64,000 nt of DNA, taken from positions 186,001 to 250,000 of the forward strand of contig NW_027441295.1 in the NCBI RefSeq assembly GCF_949628215.1, written 5' to 3'. Positions 35,601 to 46,804 of this stretch are shown here, piece after piece. Each line of letters opens with the position of its first letter. Position 1 is the stretch's first letter. A program made the position numbers and the translations under genes. The stretch comes from Phalacrocorax aristotelis. Its lineage: Eukaryota; Chordata; Aves; Suliformes; Phalacrocoracidae. The notes below the pieces were generated by a model. That model did no database searches, was not told the origin of the DNA, and saw only the letters and a program-made list of their open reading frames with translations.

Positions 35601-38600
35601 GTGCATGAAGTCCTCCCAAAGGAGGATGACATCAGTCCGTCTCTTTGTGTTTCATAAAACAGAGCGTGAGGATGGACAGACGTCAGTGACTGCATGGCAA
35701 TGGCAAGTGAGAGCAAGGTGGGGAAGCGAGGGGGGTGTCTGCAGTGTGCAGGGAAGAAGCAGCTGTGGGACAGCATAGGACAAGCTCTGGGAGAGAAGGC
35801 AAAGAGCGCTGGCAAGGCTGGAAGTGGCCAGGAGAACCCAAGGCTTTGTCCCCATGGCTCTGGCAATCGCCTCTGCCAGCAAAGCCTATGAGGAGACACA
35901 TTGTCCTCAGGCACTGGGGCCTCCTCGCCTCCTTGCACACCCCAGTGAGGCTGGGCACTGCCATACCCTTGTCCTTCACTCAGCATCACACACCCCACAG
36001 CCCCCTGCCCCAGGAAGGGCCCTGAGCGCTGTGTGAGGGACAGGATCTGCCTTCCCCGGGGCTGGGGCTCAGAGCTTGGCCTTTCTGCTTCATGAGGCAA
36101 AGCCAGGCTTTTCCCAGCATCTGAGCTGCCGGCACATTACCTTGGCCTCCCTGGAGTCACGGCTTCCAGTTATCTGCCCTAACGAGTCCCTGGGGAGCCT
36201 GTCTCAGAAATGGCCCTCCTCAGTGGGACTCAGTCCTACTTCAAGATTTTTCTTGAAAAACTTCTTCAAGTTTTGTGCCATCTCCTCTGAGTACCTGAGG
36301 TTCAAGGACCCAGCACCATGGGTCTCATTAAAAGAAAGCAAGCCCTAATGAGCTATGCCTCTCCCAGTAATTTTCTTGTACTCTTGTACAGTGAATTAGA
36401 GACGTTTCCCGGTGGACTTACGGAGAAAGGTTTCAAAGAGCTTCTAATTAAAAGGGCTTTTTATTTTAAAGGGTGTAGATTAATATTTTTCAATTTAGAG
36501 AAAAGCTGATGGCCGCATTCTCCAGTAGATGTTGATCCAGGGTCTCTCCTAAGGAGACCTGGACTGGTCAGGGAAGATGTCCCTTCAGGTCTGACACAGT
36601 AAGGACAACCTCCCACCGCACCTCCCCAGCCCCATCATGTCTCTCATCAGGCACCTGGGACTTGTGTTGCTTTTCCTTCCTTCAGCCTTCTCCTCTGCAC
36701 TCTGCAGCTGGGTGTTGCAGCTCCTTTGCACCAGCTCCCACCTGCTTTCCTTTGAGAACTGGCTGCACACAGGCAAAGGGGGATTTTCTTATTTTTTGAA
36801 CAAAGTAAATCTGACAATGCTCACCATTAAAATAAAAAACAGCCCTCTTATCTTTATGCCAAGTACAAGCTGCCACCAATAAGGTTCACCTTCCAGAAGG
36901 CAAAATCATGCAAGAAATGTGTTAGACAGAAAGGATATGATAAAATAAACACAATGAAAGAGTTGGCTAAAGCCAGCATGAGATGGAGTATGGAAAGATA
37001 GGCAGGCTTTTAACTCCCTGGTGCTCAAAGCAGCAACTGGATTGTTGAGAGGTGCTTCAATGACCAAAGAGTGAGGGGAAGGGAAATCCAGAGACCAATT
37101 GCAAGTGTTTCTGTGCAGATGGGCTGCTGGAAAGGTGACTTCAGATGTGGTCAATTTAGGACAGGTAGGAATGCATGAAAGATGAGGGAGATGAAATGCA
37201 CAGCCTAATAGAGAGAGCACTGACAGTGCAAGCCTGGAGGAAGGTCAATAGCTCGCCTCTTGCTATTAATGCACATCCTGAAAACTCCTCATTTTAGAGA
37301 AATCAAGGGAAATCGTGTCATTAAAAGTGTTCAACTGTTTCAGCTGAGGAGGTCGTGCTCATCCTTTGAAACACGTGTCAGAAATTCTCTGGTTTTCAGG
37401 CAGGGCTCCGCTGTCTGACCGTGAGTATCGAGCGCTGCCTCTGGAGGAGCCAGTGTCTCTGAAGTACAGCCTGGCACTGGCAGCTGTCACAGAGGAGCTG
37501 CTGGAGCGAGAGGCCCTCGGAAGCGGCAGCTGGAGCCTGGGCAGAGGGTCCCAGGGCACCTACACTGGCACCTACACTGGCACCACGTGCCCATGTCCCT
37601 CTAACTGCATCCCAGCACAATCCTAGCATCACTTGCCTTGGCAAACAAAGGCAGTACAGAAAATATCCCCAGAGATCACTATATTAAAACAAAACAAAGC
37701 AAAGCAAAGCAAGAAGGATAACAGCATCAACAATGTTTGAAGCTTCAAGCTGCACGAGGACATTTCCTTCACTCTACATCGTTCATTCTCTGTTGCTTCA
37801 GTTTTTTAAATGATCTCAACATTTCTATTATACCCACAGTATTAAGGAAAATAAATTTTTGTGTCTGGCACAGAGCCCAGGGACCAAAAATCTCCCTGCC
37901 CTGGACTGCCCAGGCCACCTCTAACTCTTGGCACAGAGGGAGTCACACTTGGAGGTGTTGACCTCTCTTGCCTGATGGAGGAAAGCAGGGAAAAAGCTTC
38001 AGTGAAACACTCCCTTTTTGGATGGCCAAATTTGCACTGTGCTCATCCAATCTGTGTTCTCTGTCTATGTCAGTACATGCAAAGATCTATATTTGTGCAT
38101 AGGTAAATGTAGCGAAAAATGTCGAGGCCTATCCAGTTCCTCAGCGAAATGCATTTCCTACCAGCGCTCTGAAGGGGGAATGTTTGTTCTGAGGAACTGC
38201 TGAATTTAGCCTGTCTCTGTCACTCCGTCCCCTGCCCCTCTGGGCGCTGGGACCGGGGTTCCCTCAGCTGCCTTCCCTGTGCTTACAGCGTATTTAGGGA
38301 AGCCCTTCTGGGTGCCCTCCCCATGCAGGGCCATTTCCAGGCACCGCTGAGCTTTGCTTTTGCTGGCTCCATCCCTGCACCCACAGGCCAGGTCTCTAGC
38401 TGCCTCCTGGGCAGCCCCTTCCCCCGCCAGCCTCCCTGCACTGCTTCCTGCAGTCTGACCTCCTGAGTCAGGGGGTCCCTCTTCATCCACGCTGGCCTCT
38501 TGCCAGGCCCTGCTCGGCTCCCTGCGCATCGGGCTGGCTTCTTCCTGGGCTTTGAGGACGTTGTCCCTGGAGATGCAGGAGAGACTCACAGGGTCTTTCC

Positions 38601-39505
38601 CTCCAGGACAGTCCAAGGAGATCCTCAGCTAACTGAAACGACCTCTCCTGCAGTCCTGCACCCTCATTCTGCTAGTTGTCCTACTTCTCCACCACCTCAG
38701 GGATTGTGGAGGGATGGACCTTGCCAGGTAATCGAGGGCCTGTGACCATGATGCTTCCTCCAATGCAAGGCTCTGTGCACGCCAGCCTCCCTCCCCTTTG
38801 CACGGAGCTCGCCTCCACCTCCTCCCCTGCCCGCCTGCCTTCCAGCAGCTTCTCTCTCCGTGTGAGAAGGGACCAGCGGTGAGGGCAGCACCGTGGGTCC
38901 CAGCTGGGTCTCGCAGGTGGCTGCGGATGTGTGCAGTGGCCACAGTGGTGCCAGAGGGGAGCCCTGGTGACCTTCTGGGCACTCAAGCCTTGCGAGGCCA
39001 TCGGTGCCTGGGGAAGCCACCAGTGATGCCACTGAAGTCCCAGAGGCCCTGGGCAGAGGTCTCCAAACTATCAAAGTTGGGTACAAACGGAGAAAACCTG
39101 AGACCGTTGGGTAAAATGTACTTGCTGAGGGTTATTAATTGGTGGGGAGGCTTGGGCAGGGAAAGGGAGGGATCCAGGTGGATTGTGGAAAAAGAAGCCC
39201 GTGGAAGTGCGGGCAGGCGGGGGATTCAATGGGCCAGCTGCCCGTGGGGATGTGGCTGGTCAGTGCTGGCCTGGCCTTTGCCGTGGAGGTGCGTTGCTGG
39301 CTCGTACTCAGGTTGGTGACCCCCGGGACCCCAAGGCCCTGCTCTGCAGCGCTGCTAGCTGGCTGGTCAGCCCTCAGCATTATGATGGTCACTGTGTGGT
39401 TGGATCACAGGCTTTCCTCCCCCAGGGACTTTCTCAGCAGCAGCTTGTCCTTCTTGGAGCTCAGCTCCACCTCTCTCAGAGGCCCCGTGGTGCTGCAGAG
39501 TCACC
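32650..39505. other. Olfactory receptor downstream flank and unique sequence, no gene recognised
   Basis: No second receptor or receptor relic was recognised, and no motif-bearing ORF. A CR1-like 3' tail (GCTTCCAACCCCAGTGATCC) occurs near 34,800. A 12 bp tandem (ACACTGGCACCT) occurs at about 37,560-37,583, and an AAAGC/AAAAC run near 37,685-37,712. Confidence 0.45.
34770..34835 (+). mobile_element. Short CR1-like 3' tail
   Basis: About 65 bp resemble a CR1 3' terminus (ggccacaatggtgttc, then CTTCCAACCCCAGTGATCCTATGACTCAATG split over the end). Too short for certainty. Confidence 0.35.
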
Positions 39506-39509
39506 TGGG

Positions 39510-41045
39510 ACAGCAAAGCCCTGACGCCATCCACCCGAGGGTGTTGAGAGAGCTGGCTGACATCATCGCAAGGCTGCTCTCCATAATCTTTGAGAAGTCA
39601 TGGAGAACGGAGGATGTCCCAGAGGACTGGAGGAAGGCAAATGTTACCCCTATCTACAAGAAGGGCTTGAGAGAGGATCCGGGTAACTCTAGGCCCATCA
39701 GCCTTACTTCAATCCCTGGGAAAGTTATGGAACGACTCCTCCTGGGGGCCATCACAAGTCAAATGAAGCACTTGACTGGGAAAAGCCAACATGGCTTCAC
39801 TAAAGGCAGATGGTGCTTAACAAACCTGGTGGCCTTCTATGACAAAGTGACTTGCCTGGCTGACATGGGGCAGGCGGTGGACATTGTTTACCTGGACCTC
39901 TCCAAGTCCTTTGATACGGCCCCCTAGTCTCCTCCTGGAGAAATTGATGTGTTATGGCCTAGACAAGTGGTCTGTGCAGTGGGTGGGGAACTGGCTGACA
40001 GGCCGCACCCAAAGGGTGGTGGTAAATAGCTCTTTCTCAAACTGGCAACCTGTCACTAGTGGAGTCCCCCAGGGATCGATATTGGGCCCAATGTTATTCA
40101 ACATCTTTATAAGTGATCTGCATAACGGCATCAAGTGTAGCCTGATGAAGTTTGCTGATGACACCAAGTTGAGCGGGGAAGTAGACACTCCAGCAGGGTG
40201 TGCTGCAGGTCCCCTACAGTGCTCTGCAGGGAGATCTGGATAGGCTGGAGGAGTGGGCCAGCAAGAACCTTATGAAGTTCAACAAGGAGAAGTGTAAGGT
40301 CCTGCACCTGGGAAAACATAATCCAGGAGTGCAGCACAGCCTGGGATCCTCCTGGCTGGGGAGCATCTCTGTGGAAAGGGACCCGGGGGTCCCTGGTGGA
40401 CAGAAAGCTCAACATGAGCGAACAGTGGCTGCTGCGGCCGAGAAGGCCAACAGGATGCTGGGTTGCATCAAAAAGGGCATTGCCAACAGACAGAAAGAAG
40501 TCATCATCCCGCTCTACTCAGCGCTTGTCAGGCCACACCTGGAGCTCTGTGTACAGTTCTGGTCCCCGCTGTACAAAAAGGATGTGGCCAGGCTGGAAGG
40601 GGTCCAAGAGGGGCCACCAGGATGATCAGAGGACTGGGAAGCTGCCATATGAGGATAGGCTGGGAGAGCTGGGTTTGTTCAGCCTTGAGAAAAGGAGGCT
40701 CAGAGGGGATCTCATCCCCGTGTACCAGGACTTCAGGGGTGGCTACAAAGAAGATGGAGACTCCTATTTCACACGGAGTCATGTGGAGAGGACAAGGGGG
40801 AATGGACACAAGTTGCTCTTAGGGACATTCCGATTGGCCACCAGAGGGAAATTTTTCACACTGAGGACAGTCACCATTGGAATAATCTCCCCAGGGAAGT
40901 GGTTGACTCGGACATGTTGGACACCTTCAAGAGTCGTCTGGACAGGGTACTGGGCCATCTTGTCTAGGACTGGGCTCTTCCCAGAAAGGTTGGACTAGAT
41001 GATCGCTGAGGTCCCTTCCAACCTGGGATTCTGTGATTTTGTTTG
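39510..41045 (+). mobile_element. CR1 LINE, 5'-truncated, with broken reverse transcriptase
   Basis: The best-preserved LINE here. The frame from about 39,512 encodes the CR1 RT fingers and palm (IHPRVLRELADIIARL, EDWRKANVTPIYKKG, NSRPISLTSIPGKVMERLL, then [10 protein letters not shown]). It shifts frame near 39,925 and continues in another frame with [29 protein letters not shown] and the catalytic [10 protein letters not shown]. More frameshifts follow (about 40,200 and 40,600). The 3' end runs into GGTCCCTTCCAACCTGGGAT and ATTCTGTGATTTTG. The element lacks the endonuclease and ORF1, so it is dead. Its high similarity to the copy at 50.6 kb suggests a comparatively recent subfamily. Confidence 0.93.
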
Positions 41046-41135
41046 TTGCTGTGATTTTGCATTAATTGTACCGAAAGGTTTTCTTGCCAAGCAGCTCCAC
41101 TGATTAAAGAGATAGGACTGCAAACCAGAAAGGTC

Positions 41136-41363
41136 TTAGTCCCCATTCTGCCTCCGCAGTCTAAGTTTCAAAGGTCCCGGGGCTTCACAAGTCCAGGCTT
41201 GTCCTGGTGCTTTCTTTACTCGAGAGTAGTGGATCCAGGGCGTCTCTTCCTTGATGGTGATTGCCATGGAGGTGGTCAGAAGAACCTGGTAGGGTCCGTC
41301 CCACTTCTTTCGCAGAGGATCACCTGGAAAAGTCTGATCATAAACCCAGTCCCCCAGGCTCAA
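41136..41363 (-). mobile_element. ERV remnant: integrase C-terminal domain (class I-like)
   Basis: The minus strand encodes the C-terminal domain of a gammaretrovirus-like integrase (GDWVYDQTF, KKWDGPYQVLLTT, WIHYSRVKKAP). The catalytic core expected upstream is absent: the gag-like region at 41,560-42,375 lies immediately upstream on the same strand. This implies a large internal deletion or recombination. Not functional. Confidence 0.8.
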
Positions 41364-41559
41364 AAGGGTGGACCGGATGGATCTAGGACAGCTCTAGTAC
41401 ATATCCTCTCTGGGTCCACAGGCATCCTCACCGGGGAACTCTCTGATTGGCCTTGAGCTCCCGATCCTACCTCATTTGGAGACAGGCCGCTTTCTGCACA
41501 CTTTCCACTAACTGATCCACCGTACCTGTTATGGCCAGGGGATCTCCCTTCTCCAAAGG

Positions 41560-42375
41560 GTTCAGCCCTCCTGCCCAATATGCAGCCCGCTGGGTTAATC
41601 ACCGGGGGGCTCAGCGATTACCTGTAGTTAGGAACATACTTGGAACCCAATAGCCTTCTGCCTCTTTCTCTGACAGCAACCGTCCATCCCCGCCCGACGG
41701 GGACACTCTCCGCACATATTCTCTGTCCAGTTCCTCCGCACACCTTGCAAAGACTTTATTCAACTTTACTACTTCAGTTGCTGTAAATGGGACTTCTTTG
41801 GTAAGAACTTGAGGACGGTCATCATTGTTGTCCTCCTACAAAGGCTCTCTTTTAACCAGCGGATACATGGGAGGGAGGCTTTCTACGGTTTGCCTTGCCT
41901 TCTGCAAGTCTCCCTGAGGGTAAATTTGCCATAGCCCCTTTTCCAAAAGCTTCACCTCTACCTCCACCGGTGTATCTGCTTCCCTCAAAAGTTGGTTCCT
42001 CAATTCTTCCTTCAGTATGGCATTTTGATCCCTTTCCTCCTTCAACAACTGCTTATTTTCCTCCAATTGCTCCTGCAGTGACCTTATGACCGTCTGCAGC
42101 GAGTCTAATGCGGCATCGGCTTGACAAAGCCTCTGTTTCGTATCTTCCAACACCGCTGCCAGACTCGCTCCCAGTACCGCGCAAGTGATAGCTTTTCCTT
42201 TGCCTGATCTTCTTTCTGCAGCACCCTTAACCTGCCTACTACGCTCTGCGGTGGAAACCAATGATTATTTATGCCCAGCCTTGTTCCTGGAGTGAGGGGC
42301 GAGATCGGTGCGCCTCCAAAAGATCATATAGCTTATCAATCCCTTCGGCCGGCAAAGAGGCATAATTGTGGGCAT
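41560..42375 (-). mobile_element. ERV remnant: gag-like region
   Basis: Minus-strand frames carry a retroviral gag-like sequence. A matrix-like segment (GIDKLYDLLEAHRS) near the upstream end is followed by a long coiled-coil stretch of heptads (about 42,110-41,950) and a capsid-like segment (TKEVPFTATEVVKLNKVF). Frame changes interrupt it. It is consistent with an avian class I ERV, and with the integrase tail downstream it forms one internally deleted provirus. No flanking LTR was recognised. Confidence 0.6.
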
Positions 42376-42379
42376 CGCC

Positions 42380-43780
42380 GGCCTTCTGAGGGCACACCTT
42401 ATCTAACACACGCCTCCGTCCCTGGAGACGTCAGCTGCTCCTCGACACGCTCACCTGTGGCACACAGAGCCCCAGCAGACCCACACGCCCACCCATGGGA
42501 CACACCCTCCCAGCAGTCACAGATGCTCAGCCATGGCACACGACACCAGGGGACACGCAGCAGGCGAATGGGGTCACCAGGGTGTGCAATAATCGCTGGA
42601 GGAGACTTACAAATTAGACTTCTCTTTTCAAAAAAGGTACAGCACGGAAGAAGCTTTCAGGGTGCAGCACAGCTGACATGTGCCAAATCCATTCCACGCA
42701 AGATCCCCAGTAACCTCTAGGTGTCGACAGTTCCAGGAGAACTTGCTCTACTGACCCTAAGAGTTGTGCGGAGGGTGGAGAGGAGCGGAGTCACCGTGGC
42801 CAGGCTCCGTGATAAATGGGAACTCGAGGTACCATGGAGCCGGTAGACTGCACATTTGCCACCCTGAGCCAACAGTCAGTCGTGCTTTTCACAAAACGCT
42901 GTCCTTTTGGTGAACTTTGCTCATTCTAATAGCATTCTAATACCAAATCACACCTCCATCCCAAAAGCCACCCTGCTCTAAGGTACAACCACCCGTCGCT
43001 GGGCACACGCTTGGAATTTTTCTAGTCCACGCCTTTAAAAGCAAAGTGGGGAAATTTTACACCAATCCTAAGAACGGTATGTACGACTAGAGTCACTCCA
43101 GCTCCACCTGAAAGGTCAAAATGAGTATAACATAGTTGAAGAGAAAGGGGGTGTTAGGGAAGACAGCATCGCGCACCACTCGGGCTTCTGGGAGCAGTCG
43201 ACGGGCTGAGCCTCTCTTCCCCTGCCCTGGCACGCCTTTGCGTAAGCTTTGAACACTTGGTGATACCAACTGTTTCTCCAGGAAAACTTAGAAACCTCTC
43301 GATAGAGTCCCTTTAAATCTCCAGTGCATTCCAACTGCTTCCTATTTGCTTAACGCACCTGTAGCCTAGCAGTGTTATGCATTTTCTTGGTATTTCTGTG
43401 TGCCTTGTAACCAGCAGATTTATCACCGGAAATGCAAAGAACCTGTGTATCTGTTGCTTTAATCAATCGTACTATTCGTTAAGCTAGCCGTGATGGTTCT
43501 CCCTGAAAGCCAGGGGCCTGGGCATCTGCCCAATTAGGTACTAACAACTACCCTGATGGAGGTTAACGTCAACAATCCTGAGGAAATAAACGGTTGACCA
43601 AGTCTGAGACGAAGACCGGACTTAGCCGCACCTAGACACCTCTAGGAGAAGGAGTTTAGGAAAGAAGGGGGTCCTGCCTGAACCTCGGGACTCCACGGTA
43701 GCGTCTCTCCCTAGCCACTCCTCAGACTCTTCCTATTAATGCAACAACAAGGGGACGCACACCCCTCATGCAATCATTGC
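42380..43780. other. ERV leader or unique sequence, unassigned
   Basis: Sequence between the gag-like block and the protamine polyadenylation site. A minus-strand open frame at 43,116-43,334 has no motif I recognise. It may include the leader or LTR of the gag-bearing provirus, but I could not find LTR ends or a primer-binding site. Confidence 0.35.
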
Positions 43781-43783
43781 AGC

Positions 43784-43789
43784 TTTATT
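43784..43789 (-). terminator. Protamine polyadenylation signal
   Basis: AATAAA on the minus strand about 100 bp after the protamine stop codon. A GC AATGATTGCA stretch and a G/T-rich element (GGGGTGTGCG) follow at the expected distance. Confidence 0.85.
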
Positions 43790-43887
43790 GAGGGAGCCAC
43801 GAGTGCAGTGGTGCGGGGGCGCAGAGGCAGTGGTGCCCGGGGCTCTCGGGGGCACCGGCTCCGCAGACGCCCAGCGCCGGGCTCAGC

Positions 43888-44109
43888 TCAGCGGCAGCGC
43901 CTGCATGTGCCACGCAGCCACCGGCGCCCTCCAGAGCGGCAGCTGCGTGCCCCGGCCCGGCGCCGGCTACCCCTGGAAGGGCATCTGCGAGCCCCAGGCC
44001 GGCGCCGCCTCTTCCCATCCCGGCGGGCAGGCCGGCTCTGGCAGCGGCGCAGGGTGCTGCGTCGTTGCCGGCGCTGGGTACGGGTCCTGCTTCGCCGGGG
44101 ACGGGCCAT
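43888..44109 (-). CDS. Protamine (galline-like sperm nuclear basic protein)
   Basis: A 73-residue protein that would replace histones and compact DNA in spermatid nuclei. It begins MARPRRSRTRT, closely matching the start of chicken galline (MARxRRSRTR), and is about 44 percent arginine, in clusters including RRRR. Unlike galline as I know it, it has five cysteines (RRCQ, RRCP, RSCR, GTCRRC) and a single tryptophan, so it could form disulfide cross-links as eutherian protamine 1 does. The gene is intronless and complete: TATA box at 44,166-44,160, ATG in GCCAGCATGG, TGA stop and AATAAA at 43,789. A longer frame starting upstream is not used because it would begin before the promoter's predicted start site. 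It sits between ERV remnants and is downstream of an LTR in the same orientation. The other two frames of this GC-rich DNA are shadows. Confidence 0.85.
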   Translation of the reverse strand: MARPRRSRTRTQRRQRRSTLRRCQSRPARRDGKRRRRPGARRCPSRGSRRRAGARSCRSGGRRWLRGTCRRCR

Positions 44110-44159
44110 GCTGGCCACCCTGTCCTGCCGAGGACTGTGCCTCCGTGCCCCTGTCCCGC

Positions 44160-44166
44160 TTTTATA
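44160..44166 (-). promoter_or_regulatory. Protamine TATA box
   Basis: TATAAAA on the minus strand, 51 bp upstream of the ATG, which places the start site about 25-30 bp before the ATG. Upstream lie CATGTCACAAAGGGCCTC and a TGATGCCAGCGCTGATG block. A TGACATCA-like cAMP-response element of the kind used in spermatids is suggested but not exact. Confidence 0.8.
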
Positions 44167-44347
44167 GAGGTGCCGGGGCGAGGCCCTTTGTGACATGGAC
44201 ACATTACAGGGCCAACATCAGCGCTGGCATCACAATGTCCCCACGATGACGCCCTACCACACACGGGCTCCGTGGCTACTGGCCGGCCGCAGCCCGCGGG
44301 AGGGGGGCGCCTGCCCCGCACCGGCACCAGCCCCGCGTCAACACCTC

Positions 44348-44727
44348 TGAAGCCAGGCAAAATCGCAGAGTAACTCAAGAGTCAATTTGTCCGAGTACTG
44401 AGGAGGTATTCTTTATTGCAGCACTGCGTGCTTAGGGGATCGCTCCTCCCAAGGCACACCAAGCGGTGAGTGCAGCCTGCCTATACACAAGCATGGGATA
44501 CACATTTCACATATTTCTGGGAGATCTAGTACATGGTTGTGACTCTTGCGGGAATTGAGGGTTCCACCTTCTTCTCTTCCTTTTATGGTATTTCTGCCCT
44601 CCTGCTAATTTGGTTCGATGGGATTTTTTCCTCATCATTGTCTTCCCCAAGGGTCGTAGCTTCATCCCATCACACTCTTGCATTTACTCAAATTTCATAG
44701 CATCCAATACAACCTTACCAACCACCA
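44348..44727 (-). mobile_element. ERV-L-like 3' LTR
   Basis: On the minus strand a polypurine tract (GGGAAGGGGAGGGG) is followed by TGGTGGTTGG, the probable LTR start. About 310 bp later comes AATAAAG (44,417-44,412), then ~60 bp of U5 ending in GGCTTCA. A CCATAAAAGG near 44,580 could be its TATA element. The 380 bp unit directly follows pol with no env between, as in ERV-L. The end points are my estimate from the PPT and the terminal CA. Confidence 0.65.
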
Positions 44728-45054
44728 CCCCTCCCCTTCCCATCCTTTGACAAGATACACAAATATCATTCCCTTAGTCTATGGACCTTCCCTGTAAAAT
44801 GTCCGTTAAAACGTCCATTGAGTTCACCTAATCCATGTCTCTGGGCTCCATCTGTTGTATCAGTCTTTCAGGGTGGGAGAGATGGTGTGTGTGGCGTTGG
44901 GTTACTGCGTACCAAGTCAGTCATCGTCCCATCACTGCTGCACTTTACTTGTTTCACAGTTTATCTTCCATGGCTTGGGAGGCTCGTACTCTGATATCAT
45001 TGCTACAACACAGAGGTGACACACAATATTATATAGCAGTTCGCATTGCGCCAT

Positions 45055-46800
45055 TCAGTTCATTGCCTGTTTTCGCCCAAAATCAAACCCCCTTGAGGCA
45101 CACATCGGACTTCTCCGTCCTCCCGCATCACCCACCAAGTGCACCCAGGTCCTCGAGCAAAAGCAATCCCAGGAATGGCTTTGCCTTTGCCGGAGGCAGG
45201 AAGGACCCAGACTGTGTTGCCCAGTGTACTTTCCACGTGCACTACAGGGACTCCATCCCCTCCCACAGGATGTAGGATTTCTGACTGGGCAGGGCCAGCT
45301 CGCCTGGCAGATCCCCTCGTGTTGACTAACCACGTGGCTTTTGCCAAATGTGCACCCCAGGGCCTGAATGTCCCACCCCTCATTGCTCTCAGCGTAGTTT
45401 TTAACAGTCCATTGTGCCGCTCCATTTTCCCAGAGGCTGGTGCGTGACAGGGGGTGTGATACACCCACTCAATGCCGCGCTCTTTGGCCCAGCTGTCTAT
45501 GAGGTTATTTCGGAAATGAGTCCCGTTGTCTGACTCAGTTCTCTCTGGGGTGCCATGTCGCCTCAGGACTTGTTTTTCCAGACCCAGGATGGTGTCTGGG
45601 CAGTGGCGTGGGGGATGGGAGATGTTTCCAGCCAGCCGGTCGTTGCATCCACCATTGTAAGCACATGGCACTTGCCTTGGCGGGTCTGTGGGAGTGTGAT
45701 ATAGTCAATGTGCCAGGCCTCCCCATATTTGTATTTCAGCCATCGTCCCCCACACCACAGAGGCTTTACCCGCTTTGCTTGCTTGACTGCAGCGCACCTT
45801 TCACATTCGTGGATAGCCTGTGCAATAACATCCATGGTCAAGTCCACCCCTCGATCACGAGCCCACTGTATGTTGCATCTCTCCCTTGATGGCCTGAGGT
45901 GTCATGGGCCCACCGAGCTAGAAGTAGTTCACCCTTTTGCTGCCAGTCCAGATCCACCTCAGCCACTTCAATCTTGGCAGCCTGATCCACCTGCTGGTTG
46001 TTTCGATGCTCTTCAGTGGCCCGACTCTTGGGGACGTGAGCATCCACATGCCGTACCTTTACAACCAGGTTCTCTACCTGGGCACCAATATCTTGCCCCA
46101 GTGCGGCAGCCCAGATGGGTTTGCCTCTGCGCTGCCAGTTCTGCTTCCATTGCTGCAGCCAGCCCCACAGGGCATTTGCCACCATCCAGGAGTCAGTAGA
46201 GAGATAGAGCACTGGCCACTTTTCCCATTCAGCGATGTCTAAGGCCAGCTCGATGGCCTTTACCTCTGCAAAGTGGCTCCGTTCACCTTCTCCTTCAGCA
46301 GGTTCTGCGACTTGTCGTGTAGGACTCCATACAGCAGCCTTCCGTCTCCGGTGCTTCCCCACAAGGCGACAGGACCCATCAGTGAGCAGGGCGTATTGCT
46401 TCTCATTTTCTGTCAGTTTGTTATAGAGTGGGGCTTCTTCAGCACATGTCACCCCCTCCTCTGGTGATATTCCAAAGTCTTTGCCTTCTGGCCAGCCCAT
46501 GGTCACTTCCAAGACTCCTGGGCCACTGGGGTTCCCTACTCGAGCCTGCTGGGTGATCAGTGCGACCCATTTACTCCATGTAGCATCACTTTGTGCTAAT
46601 CCCACCTGGCACTGCTTGTGGTTCTCCCGAGTGCGGGGGGCTTTGAAGAGCTCTTGGCGCACAACGGGCACCCAGCCTCTGTTCGCACCATACCCGATCG
46701 TCGCTCATGGGCTCTTCCTTGACCGTACGCCGGCAGAGTGGCGTTATAACCTTGCCAGGTGCTCTCCAGCACTCCCTGACCATGATCACCAAAGATCTCT
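45055..46800 (-). mobile_element. ERV-L-like pol remnant: RNase H and integrase
   Basis: Minus-strand frames give the 3' half of a retroviral pol. RNase H residues are visible (LLTDGSC, AEVKAIELAL, LYLSTDSW, HVDAHVP, with the catalytic D-E-D-D pattern). The integrase HHCC finger follows (AHDTSGH ... CERC), then the core with DYI, ESDNGTHF and GKMERHNG (D,D-35-E). A C-terminal domain completes it. The frame changes at about 45,590-45,670 and again above about 46,640. RT and gag are missing. Absence of env, the ERHNGLLK-type motif and the downstream PPT/LTR point to class III. It is inactive. Confidence 0.85.
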
Positions 46801-46804
46801 CTCT

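Noticed and set aside
35591-36100. 169-codon minus-strand frame downstream of the olfactory receptor
   Set aside because: No receptor motifs or other domain. It overlaps equally long frames on the other strand.
43739-44378. 142-, 153- and 197-codon frames overlapping the protamine
   Set aside because: They are shadows of the GC-rich protamine gene. Only the galline-like frame has promoter, Kozak context and polyadenylation signal in register.
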